Assembly: GCA_019638255.1 (NCBI GenBank)
Contig: JAHBUD010000001.1
Location: 2,170,001 to 2,234,000, forward strand
From: Cyclobacteriaceae bacterium
GTDB taxonomy: Bacteria > Bacteroidota > Bacteroidia > Cytophagales > Cyclobacteriaceae
Reading direction: 5' to 3'
DNA: 64,000 nt
Shown: positions 8,060-16,700 of the stretch, piece after piece
Layout of the letters: every line of letters starts with the position of its first letter
How positions within the stretch are numbered: position 1 is the stretch's first letter
Made by a program: the position numbers and the translations under genes
Notes under the pieces: generated by a model
What the model was told of the DNA's origin: nothing
Database searches by the model: none
The model's input: only the letters and a program-made list of their open reading frames with translations

Positions 8060-9688
8060 ATGAGACTTGTTTTCTTATGCACAGCCCTGGTCATCATGAG
8101 TCTTTTTTCATGCGACTCAACGAAAGAATCTCAAAAACCTAATATTTTACTTATCGTTGCCGATGATCTTGGTTATGCAGACCTGGGGGTTTACGGCAGT
8201 GACATTGAAACACCCAACATCGATGCCTTGGCCCGGAAGGGTTTAATATTCACACAGTTTCATACTGCAGTAATGTGTGCGCCTTCACGCGCCATGCTGT
8301 TAACAGGAAATGATAATCACGTTGCCGGTATAGGTATGCAAAGTCCAAAAGGCTCCTATGCCGAGGGAATGGTTGGTTATGAAGGTTATTTAAGTGACAG
8401 GGTGGTTCCGTTGCCCCAATTGTTTCAGGATGCCGGCTATTTTACCTGTACCACCGGTAAATGGCATGTCGGTGAGGGTATTGATCATTCTCCAAAAGCA
8501 AAGGGCTTTATTCGTTCGTTTAATTTACTCTTTGGTGGAGGCAATCATTATAACAGCATTGGCTTGTTTGCCAGTGACAGTGTTTCCCGGTATCGGGAAG
8601 ATGGTGAGTTGGTGGAATATCCTGCGGGTAACTATTCTACAGAGTTTTACACTGATAAACTTATGGCATACATATCAGAAGCCAGGGATCAGGCAAAACC
8701 TTTCTTTGCTTTTGCTGCTTACACGTCACCGCATTGGCCACTTCAGTCTCCTAAAGAATTCGACAAGTACAAAGGGCGTTATGACATAGGGTATGATAGC
8801 CTTCGTGTATTACGATTGGCTTCTTTAAAAAAAGCAGGTATCATTCCGCAGGAATCAACCTTGCCACCACGTCTTGATTTTATTAAACCGTGGGATGCTT
8901 TAACAGAAGATGAAAAGAAAATTGAATCCCGTAAAATGGAACTCTATGCGGCCATGGTTAATAACCTTGATCATCATGTGGGTCGTTTGGTACAGTTTTT
9001 AAAAAACAAGGGTTTATATGAGAATACCATCATTATTTTCTTGTCGGATAATGGAGCTGCAGCTGAGGATTTCTTCAATCATCCAACGAGGGGAGAATTT
9101 TTAAGGAGTAAATATGATAATTCATATGCCAATATGGGTTCGCCAACTTCATTTGTTAGCTACGGTCCACAGTGGGCGCAGGCAGGAGCAGCCCCTTTCA
9201 ACCGGCACAAAGGATTTACAACGGAAGGTGGAATAACTGCCCCGATGATTATGCATGGAAAAGGTATTCCTCAGAAGGGTTCGATAAATAATGTTTATTG
9301 CACCATTATGGACCTGGCGCCAACACTACTGGATGTTGCTGGCATTCAATACCCGGGTCAATATCAAAGCGAAATCATTCGCCCGATGAAAGGAGAATCT
9401 ATGCTGCCATTTCTTTCAGGCAAACAAGCCACCGTACACGATGAAAATTACTGGGTTGGCTTTGAACACAGACAATATGCTTATGTGCGCAAAGGCGATT
9501 GGAAAATTGTGAACATTAAGATACCGTTCGATGAAAATAACTTTGCATTGTACAACCTGAAACAGGACCCGTGCGAAACAAGAGACCTTTCGGGTGAGCA
9601 GGTTGAACGGTATAGGGAGTTGGTTAGCTTATGGAGACAGTATGCAGAAGAAGTGCACGTAGTTTTTCCTAAACCAGAGCCAAATTGA
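8060..9688 (+). CDS. Sulfatase family lipoprotein (arylsulfatase-like)
   Basis: 542 residues from the ATG at 8060 (an in-frame TTG at 8045 falls inside a promoter-like box and is rejected). The start is MRLVFLCTALVIMSLFSC, a lipoprotein signal with Cys18. The catalytic region opens with NILLIVADDLGYADLG (metal-binding Asp pair), and CAPSR around residue 73 is the Cys-type sulfatase signature whose Cys is converted to formylglycine. GKWHVGEG and a later LSDNGAA segment provide further active-site residues. A membrane-anchored exo-enzyme releasing sulfate from esters or sulfated glycans is expected. No maturase, SusCD pair or other glycan genes are nearby, so the substrate cannot be guessed. 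Confidence 0.93.
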   Translation: MRLVFLCTALVIMSLFSCDSTKESQKPNILLIVADDLGYADLGVYGSDIETPNIDALARKGLIFTQFHTAVMCAPSRAMLLTGNDNHVAGIGMQSPKGSYAEGMVGYEGYLSDRVVPLPQLFQDAGYFTCTTGKWHVGEGIDHSPKAKGFIRSFNLLFGGGNHYNSIGLFASDSVSRYREDGELVEYPAGNYSTEFYTDKLMAYISEARDQAKPFFAFAAYTSPHWPLQSPKEFDKYKGRYDIGYDSLRVLRLASLKKAGIIPQESTLPPRLDFIKPWDALTEDEKKIESRKMELYAAMVNNLDHHVGRLVQFLKNKGLYENTIIIFLSDNGAAAEDFFNHPTRGEFLRSKYDNSYANMGSPTSFVSYGPQWAQAGAAPFNRHKGFTTEGGITAPMIMHGKGIPQKGSINNVYCTIMDLAPTLLDVAGIQYPGQYQSEIIRPMKGESMLPFLSGKQATVHDENYWVGFEHRQYAYVRKGDWKIVNIKIPFDENNFALYNLKQDPCETRDLSGEQVERYRELVSLWRQYAEEVHVVFPKPEPN

Positions 9689-9697
9689 TAATAAAAA

Positions 9698-9725
9698 ACA
9701 CCGCCTTTTGAGCGGTGTCTTTTTT
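9698..9725. terminator. Rho-independent terminator between convergent genes
   Basis: Stem ACACCGC (9698-9704) pairs perfectly with GCGGTGT (9712-9718) around a 7-base loop and is followed by C and six T. A run of A precedes the stem, so it can serve both the sulfatase gene and the leftward YtxH gene. Confidence 0.85.
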
Positions 9726-9746
9726 AAAGTTTCCTGGTAATCGGGA

Positions 9747-9998
9747 TTAAACTTTGAGGCTGTTTTTCAGCGTTTCAATGCCATGTTTCCCTTCATTTAC
9801 ATAGGCTTCAACCTTTTTGTTGTAAGCTTTTTTTACATCATCCAGCGTACCAACCATCTGGTTTTTAAGTTCTTTCGATTTTCCAAGAAGCTTTTCTCTT
9901 GTTTTTCTTCCGCTGCTGGGGGCAATAAGCACACCGGCTAACAGGCCTAATGAAGCACCTGCCAATACTCCAATTGTTACTTTTGCTGTAGTGTTCAT
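9747..9998 (-). CDS. YtxH-like small membrane protein
   Basis: 83 residues from the ATG at 9998 (an ATG six codons upstream adds MFKHTH and is less likely). One N-terminal hydrophobic, glycine-rich helix (TIGVLAGASLGLLAGVLIAP) is followed directly by SSGRKTREKL and a charged amphipathic helix, the hallmark of the YtxH/GvpP-like family. These are small, often stress-induced membrane-associated proteins of unclear function. The gene is monocistronic and ends at a shared terminator. A perfect 8-bp palindrome lies 26 bases upstream of the start and may regulate it. Confidence 0.85.
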   Translation of the reverse strand: MNTTAKVTIGVLAGASLGLLAGVLIAPSSGRKTREKLLGKSKELKNQMVGTLDDVKKAYNKKVEAYVNEGKHGIETLKNSLKV

Positions 9999-10023
9999 AT
10001 GTGTATGTTTAAACATTTACCGC

Positions 10024-10042
10024 GTTCTGAAGTTTTCAGAAC
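10024..10042. promoter_or_regulatory. Perfect 8-bp palindrome upstream of the YtxH gene
   Basis: GTTCTGAA (10024-10031), spacer GTT, TTCAGAAC (10035-10042). It sits 26 bases before the ATG at 9998 on the minus strand. It is either an operator for a dimeric regulator or a 5' UTR hairpin; there is no T-tract, so a terminator is unlikely. Confidence 0.5.
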
Positions 10043-10130
10043 ATTCATGGTAATCACGCGTTAGACTACATAAAAGCAACAGGTGTAAAGTGATAATCGT
10101 TCAGCACCTGATAAAAATCATGAAGACACA

Positions 10131-10571
10131 TCATTCCGGCAGCTCGGCATAATCTACAATGTTCTTCTTGTAGAAGAGGGTAAGAAATGTGTAGAGCAGG
10201 TTGCTCTTTTCTTTGGCCTTATTTTCCTGAAAAAAGTGATCAATGTCTTTGAATCCCGTAATATCTACAAATTCTGAATGCGAAAGCATCTTAAAGCCCA
10301 TCGACCAATTGTGAAAAATGCGGTTTGGTGAATTGCCCTCCATAATCATAATTACCCGATGATGGCGTTTATCCAGGCATATGTTGGCGTATACCTTAAT
10401 AACGTCTCCTTTCATTCCTTCTAAAATCTGAATGAATTTGCCATTAAGATACAGTAACATGCCCGTGATGTGGTGGGCTTTGTTATTCTCCCGTGATTCG
10501 CGCAAAAGCTCAATAAGGTCTTCCGGAGTTAGTGGATGGGTAGCATGACTGGTATAGACAAGATGATACAT
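10131..10571 (-). CDS. BLUF-domain blue-light sensor protein
   Basis: 146 residues, a stand-alone BLUF (FAD-binding) domain plus a short helical tail. The photochemically required residues are in place: Tyr6 in LVYTSHAT, Asn30 in ENNKAHHITGMLLY, Gln48 in GKFIQILEG, and the Trp89/Met91 pair in NWSMGFK. Light changes the Tyr-Gln hydrogen bonding around flavin. With no attached output domain, signalling must be by protein-protein contact, as in short BLUF proteins. It starts only 22 bases after the aminotransferase gene in the same direction, so the two are probably cotranscribed. Flavin binding is well supported; the partner is unknown. Confidence 0.92.
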   Translation of the reverse strand: MYHLVYTSHATHPLTPEDLIELLRESRENNKAHHITGMLLYLNGKFIQILEGMKGDVIKVYANICLDKRHHRVIMIMEGNSPNRIFHNWSMGFKMLSHSEFVDITGFKDIDHFFQENKAKEKSNLLYTFLTLFYKKNIVDYAELPE

Positions 10572-10593
10572 AACCTGAAGGTATTGAAAAAAA

Positions 10594-11853
10594 TTACCCT
10601 AGATCTGATAAAGCTTTTACAAACTTATCAAGTTCATTAGGTGTAGTATAAATATTTGGTGTAATTCTGCATCCGTGCACATTGGCACCATCAATGGCTA
10701 CGGTATAAATACTGTATTTTTTTAACAGCGTATCGGCCAGGTCAGTGGGTTTCATTCCTTTAATGCCTACATTGGCAATACCACATGAGCGAACAGGATC
10801 AGCTGGTGTGTTGAGAACAACATGTGGCAAATTTCGTACTTTACTTGTCCAGTAGTTTTGGAGATAACGAAGCCGTGCCTCTTTTCTTTCGGCTCCTATT
10901 TTTTCATAAAAATCGATGGCGTTGTTTATGGCCAACAGGGTATGGACAGGATGCGTTCCTACATTATTCAGCCGGTAGATATCATCGGCTTTGTCTTCAA
11001 ACGGGGCGAACACCGGCCAAATGGAATTGATATGCTCTTTCTTAACATACAAAATTCCTGCACCAAGCGGAACACTTAACCATTTATGCAGACTGCTTCC
11101 ATAGAAATCACATTGAAGATCGGGAATGGAAAATCTGAAGTGACCAAAGGCATGCGCACCATCAACCATAACTTTCACGCCTCTCTGGTGAGCCATGTCA
11201 CAGATTTTTCGCACTGGCAGTATCTGCCCGGTAATGTTTACCATATGGCATACCATCAGCAACTTTGTTTTTGGGGTGATGGCATTTTCATAAAGCTTTA
11301 CAACTTCCTCATCGGATGAAGGATGATTAGGGATAGATACTACTTTATTGACCACACCGTATCGCTTCTCCACCTGCCTGAACATGCCCAGCATGGAGCC
11401 ATAATCTTGTTCGGCCATAACAGCTTCATCACCTGCTTTCCAATCCTGCCCGCCAATAACCATATCCAACGATTCGGTAGTATTGCGGGTGATGATGAGC
11501 TCTTCTGCCGAACATCCGGCAAGTTGCGCCAGGCGTGCAGCTGCTTTGCGTTTATTCTCCCATTGCACGGTGCGCATATAGTACGAACCCTGATAATTAA
11601 TCTCCCGCAGGTGATGGATATAATTTTCAAGTATTTCCTGTGGCAAAAAGCAATAGTATCCGTTTTCAAGGTTAATATAATCCGGCTTAAGCCGATAGCC
11701 TCCCCGGACATTATCCCAAAAGTCTTCATCCTGTGATATTACATCAGTAGAAAGATGACTTATCCCTCCGATCAGGTTATCCATAGCTTTTAACGATGCG
11801 GGGTTACTTAACGATAGCAGGGTAATGCTTTTCAAGAAAGTTCTTTTGTTCAT
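10594..11853 (-). CDS. Class V PLP aminotransferase (isopenicillin-N-epimerase-like), exported
   Basis: 419 residues from the ATG at 11853, chosen over an ATG six codons upstream because a promoter box lies at 11869-11876 and the N-terminus MNKRTFLKSITLLSLS then resembles a Tat-type leader (KRTFLK in place of RRxFLK). The fold-type I core is clear: TRNTTESLD for phosphate binding, VDGAHAFGHF with the PLP-ring Asp, and SSLHKWL with the Schiff-base Lys at about residue 257. It belongs to the cysteine-desulfurase/isopenicillin epimerase-like group; the substrate cannot be told. Followed closely by the BLUF gene, divergent from the TIR/nSTAND operon. Confidence 0.88.
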   Translation of the reverse strand: MNKRTFLKSITLLSLSNPASLKAMDNLIGGISHLSTDVISQDEDFWDNVRGGYRLKPDYINLENGYYCFLPQEILENYIHHLREINYQGSYYMRTVQWENKRKAAARLAQLAGCSAEELIITRNTTESLDMVIGGQDWKAGDEAVMAEQDYGSMLGMFRQVEKRYGVVNKVVSIPNHPSSDEEVVKLYENAITPKTKLLMVCHMVNITGQILPVRKICDMAHQRGVKVMVDGAHAFGHFRFSIPDLQCDFYGSSLHKWLSVPLGAGILYVKKEHINSIWPVFAPFEDKADDIYRLNNVGTHPVHTLLAINNAIDFYEKIGAERKEARLRYLQNYWTSKVRNLPHVVLNTPADPVRSCGIANVGIKGMKPTDLADTLLKKYSIYTVAIDGANVHGCRITPNIYTTPNELDKFVKALSDLG

Positions 11854-11868
11854 AAAGATGTCATATCT

Positions 11869-11876
11869 CAAATATA
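11869..11876 (-). promoter_or_regulatory. -7 promoter element for the aminotransferase-BLUF pair
   Basis: On the minus strand the sequence reads TATATTTG, an exact TAnnTTTG match, about 15 bases before the ATG at 11853. No clear -33 TTG at standard spacing. It supports the shorter start for the aminotransferase. Confidence 0.5.
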
Positions 11877-12107
11877 ACAGAATAGCCGAAGCATAAATGA
11901 AGTTGATTTTTAATTATTAATCCTTCTTATAGGAGTAAGTAATTCCAATAAAGGATACAGGCAACCAGAATTTTTTTTGAGGACAGCATTACCAAAATGT
12001 TGTCCGTCCGACTAACTTTCAAGTAGCATCGAGCCAAATCAATTCGGTTGCTTTTGTTATAAATTCTTCCTAAACTGTAAACTTATACAGCCACTAAAAC
12101 CCAAGCT

Positions 12108-13706
12108 ATGCCCTCTATCCTCTCTGGCTTTGAATACGATATTTTTGTTAGTTACCGGCACAATGATAATAAGTATGACGGGTGGGTAACCGAGTTTGTT
12201 GAAAAACTCAACCAGGAACTGGACGCTACATTGAAAGACAAGCTGTCCATTTTTTTTGATAAAAACCCAAAGGAAGGTTTACAGGAAACCCATCATGTAG
12301 ACCAGTCGATCAACACTAAAATCAAGTCACTTATATTCATTCCGATCATTTCGCAGACCTATTGTGATACAAAATCCTTTGCCTGGAACCAGGAATTTAA
12401 AGTTTTTAAACAGGAATCGGAGAGCGATTCTATCGGCAGGATGGTAAAGCTACCCAATGGAAATGTTGGTTCGCGAATTTTGCCGGTGAAGATTCACGAG
12501 ATTGATGTTGACGATACGAGGTTGCTTGAGTCCGAACTTAACGGGGTGCTTCGGTCTATTGATTTCATTTATCGGGATGCCGGTGTGAACCGTCCCTTGC
12601 GACCAGTGGATGACGAGATCAGTGTAGCCGGTGGGAGGATTCTTTATCGTAATCAGATCAATAAACTTGCCAATGCAATAAAAGAAATTGTTCAGGGGAT
12701 TAAACAATCCGAACGCAGAGAAGCAAAGCCTGCCCCAGCGCATGATCTTACAGCACGGCAAATTATTCCAACCACATTTACAACTTCTTTACCTTCAGCT
12801 ATCAAAGTACAGGTTATTGACCGGCAACGGCCCAGCGTATACCTGGCCTGGACTTCTTCTGACTTAAAGGAACAGCGTGAAGAGATGGCCATCATTTTGC
12901 AGAAGGCAGGTTTCAACGTGTTGCCATCAACGGATTGCCCTGCGGATGACGAAATTTTTAAGCAACGTGTAGCAGACGAAATGGCGAAGTGTGCGTGCTC
13001 CCTGCACATGCTGAGCGGTGAGTATGGAAGACGTTTTGAATCCAATGACGAAATTTCCTTTCCGCACTTTCAGTTTTTGGAGGCAAAGAAAAGAATTGAT
13101 GCTAACGAGACTGAATTCAACTCATTCATCTGGCTCTACCCGGATGCCGAATCCATAAAACCTGCTCAGCAAAATTTCATCAAATACATCCGTAACAACA
13201 TAACCCGCAACATGATGTTCTCCAATAGTCAGGGGCCTATGCAACTGGTGGATGACATCCGTGTGGTGATGATGAAGCAAGATGTAACGGTTTATGACTC
13301 CAAAGACACCGACATATTCTTCATCTTCAATCAACAGGATGAAGTGGAGGCTAAGATAATTACCGATCAGCTGAGCAATGAATACCCGGTAGAGATCATG
13401 AACATTATGCCGGATGGCGAGGATCAATACCGGGAAATCAGTACGCAACAAATTCCCAAGAGTAAACTCGCTGTTGTGTATTTTAAGTATGCAGCCGACT
13501 GGGCATTGCCGTTTATTAAGCAAGTCTGGAAGCAGGTAGGCGGAGCATCCTCACCAACACCTTTGTTTTTGGTAGGGGAGGATGACCCCAAGAGTAATCT
13601 TGCCCGGAATTTCAAAGCCCCTAAAGTAGTCTCTACCATTGTACCGAAAGATAAAGTGCCAGATGAAGTGAAGAAAGTCTATACTACGGTGATCGAACTA
13701 AAGTGA
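12108..13706 (+). CDS. TIR-domain protein with three TIR-like domains
   Basis: 532 residues, soluble, no signal peptide. Residues 1-205: a TIR domain opening GFEYDIFVSYRHNDNKYD, with the likely NADase Glu96 in FAWNQEF after a CD-type loop. About 239-398: a second Rossmann-like domain, TIR-like or DUF4062-like (YLAWTSSDLKEQREEM; later SLHMLSGEYG). About 399-532: a third, diverged TIR-like domain (DIFFIFNQQDEVEAK; LAVVYFKYAADWALPF). First gene of an operon with two nSTAND1 NTPases 58 bases downstream. Domain 1 is close to the TIR of the protein at 29676. A TIR here could cleave NAD, make a cyclic ADP-ribose signal, or act as scaffold. An upstream TTTG-N21-TAAACTTA (12053-12085) is a weak promoter candidate. 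Domain 1 is firm; domains 2 and 3 are inferred. Confidence 0.88.
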   Translation: MPSILSGFEYDIFVSYRHNDNKYDGWVTEFVEKLNQELDATLKDKLSIFFDKNPKEGLQETHHVDQSINTKIKSLIFIPIISQTYCDTKSFAWNQEFKVFKQESESDSIGRMVKLPNGNVGSRILPVKIHEIDVDDTRLLESELNGVLRSIDFIYRDAGVNRPLRPVDDEISVAGGRILYRNQINKLANAIKEIVQGIKQSERREAKPAPAHDLTARQIIPTTFTTSLPSAIKVQVIDRQRPSVYLAWTSSDLKEQREEMAIILQKAGFNVLPSTDCPADDEIFKQRVADEMAKCACSLHMLSGEYGRRFESNDEISFPHFQFLEAKKRIDANETEFNSFIWLYPDAESIKPAQQNFIKYIRNNITRNMMFSNSQGPMQLVDDIRVVMMKQDVTVYDSKDTDIFFIFNQQDEVEAKIITDQLSNEYPVEIMNIMPDGEDQYREISTQQIPKSKLAVVYFKYAADWALPFIKQVWKQVGGASSPTPLFLVGEDDPKSNLARNFKAPKVVSTIVPKDKVPDEVKKVYTTVIELK

Positions 13707-13735
13707 TTGAAGGGAATATGAGAACATCAGACCTA

Positions 13736-13763
13736 AATCCAAAATCCTAAATCTTCAATCCTA
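13736..13763. repeat. Four 7-bp tandem repeats in the TIR-nSTAND spacer
   Basis: AATCCAA, AATCCTA, AATCTTC, AATCCTA in exact register, ending one base before the ATG of the first nSTAND gene. On the other strand the unit resembles TTGGATT/TAGGATT, close to the TTGAATT unit of the repeat before the etfA gene. Confidence 0.75.
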
Positions 13764-13764
13764 G

Positions 13765-16700
13765 ATGTTCGAAGAATACCAGATTTGCCCCTACACCGGT
13801 CTTCGTTCCTTCACGGAGGAAGAATCACTATACTTTAAAGGACGGGAAGAAAATATTGAGTCGGCAACCGAACAGTTGCAACGCAATAAATTTTTAATGC
13901 TCACCGGGGCTTCAGGCGATGGTAAATCTTCGTTGGTTTATGCAGGGATTATTCCTAATGCACGGGCTGGTTTCTTAAAATCAAAATACACACAATGGTG
14001 TGTTGCCGATTTTCGTCCGGAGCGATCACCGTTCAAGAATCTCTGTAAGTCCGTTGCCAACCAGTTGGACATTTCCAATGTAAGTACGGTTGAGTCAGAA
14101 TTGCAACATGGCTTTTCTGCACTTGTTGATCTGTACAAAAACTCGAAGCGATACGCTGATTCTGATTCTGTTGCCTGGCAACAAGCGGATGATGCCGGCA
14201 AGGCAGCGTTGAAGCGCGATGCCGCCAACCTGATCATTTTGGTCGATCAATTTGAGGAATTTTTCACCAATCCTGAAAATTATCACCGGGGAGCACCTTC
14301 GCGTGATTCCAACCTGGTACTCAATATATTACTTGAAACGGCCCGGATAGCACTGGAAGAGGAACTCCCTATATATATAGTGTTCACTATGCGCTCCGAC
14401 TTTATTGGTCAGTGTGCAGCTTTCAGGGGTTTGCCTGAATATATCGGGTTTTCGCAGTTTTTTGTGCCACGACTGAATCGCTCCCAGCTTCAGCAGGTTA
14501 TTGAAGAGCCCGCCACGCTCAGTGGTAACAGAATTACCCGCAGACTGACAGAACGCCTGATTCATGATCTTACAGAGGGCGTAGATCAACTCCCAATTTT
14601 ACAGCATGCCCTTAACCAGATTTGGGTAGCTGCAAACAATGGTAATGAGGAGATGGATCTGATTCACTATGCCATGGTGGGAGGAATGCCGGTGAATGAA
14701 TTACCTGATGAGCATAGTGTTCGTTTTAAAAAGTGGTTTGACGTATTACCACCCGAAATACAAGCTTGTTACCATGAGCCCAATCTTCAAAATGTATTGG
14801 ATACACATACCAATAAGCTTTTCGAACAGGCCGCTGAATATTATAAGACCAAGACCGGAAAAGCTATTTCGGAGGAGGATGCGAAAAAGATTATTAAAGT
14901 TGCATTCACCTGTCTCACTAAAATTGACCAAAGTCGTGCCGTTCGAAACCGGATGACGTTGGCAGAGATTACCAATATCCTTGGGACTAAGAAATACACA
15001 TCGAAGGAAGTGGGACTGGTTCTGAATATATTCCGTGAGCCCGGAAATACATTTGTTCGTCCTTTTATTACCGATGCATCGGATTCACAAACGTTACGGG
15101 ATGATGATGTACTTGATATTACCCATGAAAGTTTAATCCGTAACTGGGAATACCTGGAAACCTGGGCAAAAGAAGAATTTGATAATTATACTGTTTCACT
15201 GGATTTTGAACAGCAGCTTAACCGCTGGGTAGAAAGCAAAAAGTCAAACGGATTCCTGTTGTCCATTGGCCAGCTCACCTATTTTGAAAATTGGTACAAC
15301 ACCGTTAAACCCAATGTGCATTGGATTGCCCGCTACCTGCCTGAAGATATTGCCCAGAATAAGAAGCTGTCGCAGGCAAAACTGGTGCTGGGTAATGCCC
15401 AGGAGTTTTTACAAAGAAGTTCACGCAAGCATGCTGTTACACGCACCGTTATGCGATATGGACCGCGCAGGATCGCGGCTGCTCTTGGTGTACTGCTAAT
15501 CCTTACCCTGAGTTCTTTTGCAGTTCGCGATTACTTCAGGCGGCAGAATGACTATGTGCTGAGGGCTATACACGATGAAACATTAAAACTGGCTGCCAAT
15601 CCGAAGGTGACATTTGCTGATCGAATAAGTCTGACTATACAGGAACTTCAGCTGGAACAAACCACCGTAAAAGAAGTAGTTGATTATATACCTGATCCGG
15701 CAGAAAAACTTCATGTAGCAACAGGCATTGCAACTCTTTTGGTTTTTCAAGGTAAGGGCGAACCAAAGAAAGAAATTTTTGAAAGCCTTGCTATTGCGGA
15801 TAGCCTGCTTAACACATGGAAACCGGATCAGTTAAATGTCGAAAAGCTGAGTAAAATCCTTCGAAGAATTAACGAGTTACGCGTTACGCTGGAATACGCT
15901 TTCTATTATAACCCCGATGCACAGATAGATTCCTGGCGTAAACGCAATGCAGAGCGTTCAGCCGAATGGGTATCCTTCATCCTGGAAAAGCAGCCAGCAG
16001 ATTTTCACGACATGCAGAACCTGAACCTGGCCATTGAACATGCTATTAATCATAAAACTATAAGTCAGCAGCAACTTGTAGGTTGGATTAACATGCTATC
16101 GCCATTTGAAAATGCAAATCGTTCAGCGTGGCTAACAGAAAATTATCAACTCAATAAATTATTGATCAGGGGCGCGCAGGATTATGGCATTAAACACAAT
16201 GGCCTGTACCAACTATTAGCCTACCTCTATGCAAGTCAGGGTAATAGTGACAGAGCTATTCAGTGTATAGATACTTTACTAAAGCACAGTCAGCCAAATT
16301 ACCAGGGCGATTATGCAGCAGGTGCTGACAATGCAGCACAGATTGCTGCTGTGTATTTTAAGTATGACAAAACAGGAGGAGAATTAGATGACTTTGTATC
16401 GGGCTACTCTAGGCGTAAGGGAATTTCAGAAGAAAATTTTTACTCCCGAATGATAGGCCGGACGCTGCATGGATATTTTGCAGCCGCAGGGAATATTCAT
16501 ATGTATAATTTTACAGATCAAAATTCAAATCTTGCACTTATATTTTGCAGCAGACAGGAGCTGACTTCCTATTTTAACAAATACAGAATGGTTGTAGAAC
16601 GGATCGCTGATCCTGATGAACGCAATTTCCTGTTAGCGTTGTCTTACAAGAATGAAGGTCTTTCTAAATCCATGAGGACAGAACCACCCTCATCCAATGA

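Noticed and set aside
13736..13763. Short regular repeats as a possible CRISPR array
   Set aside because: Units are 7 bases with no spacers, and no cas genes are present.
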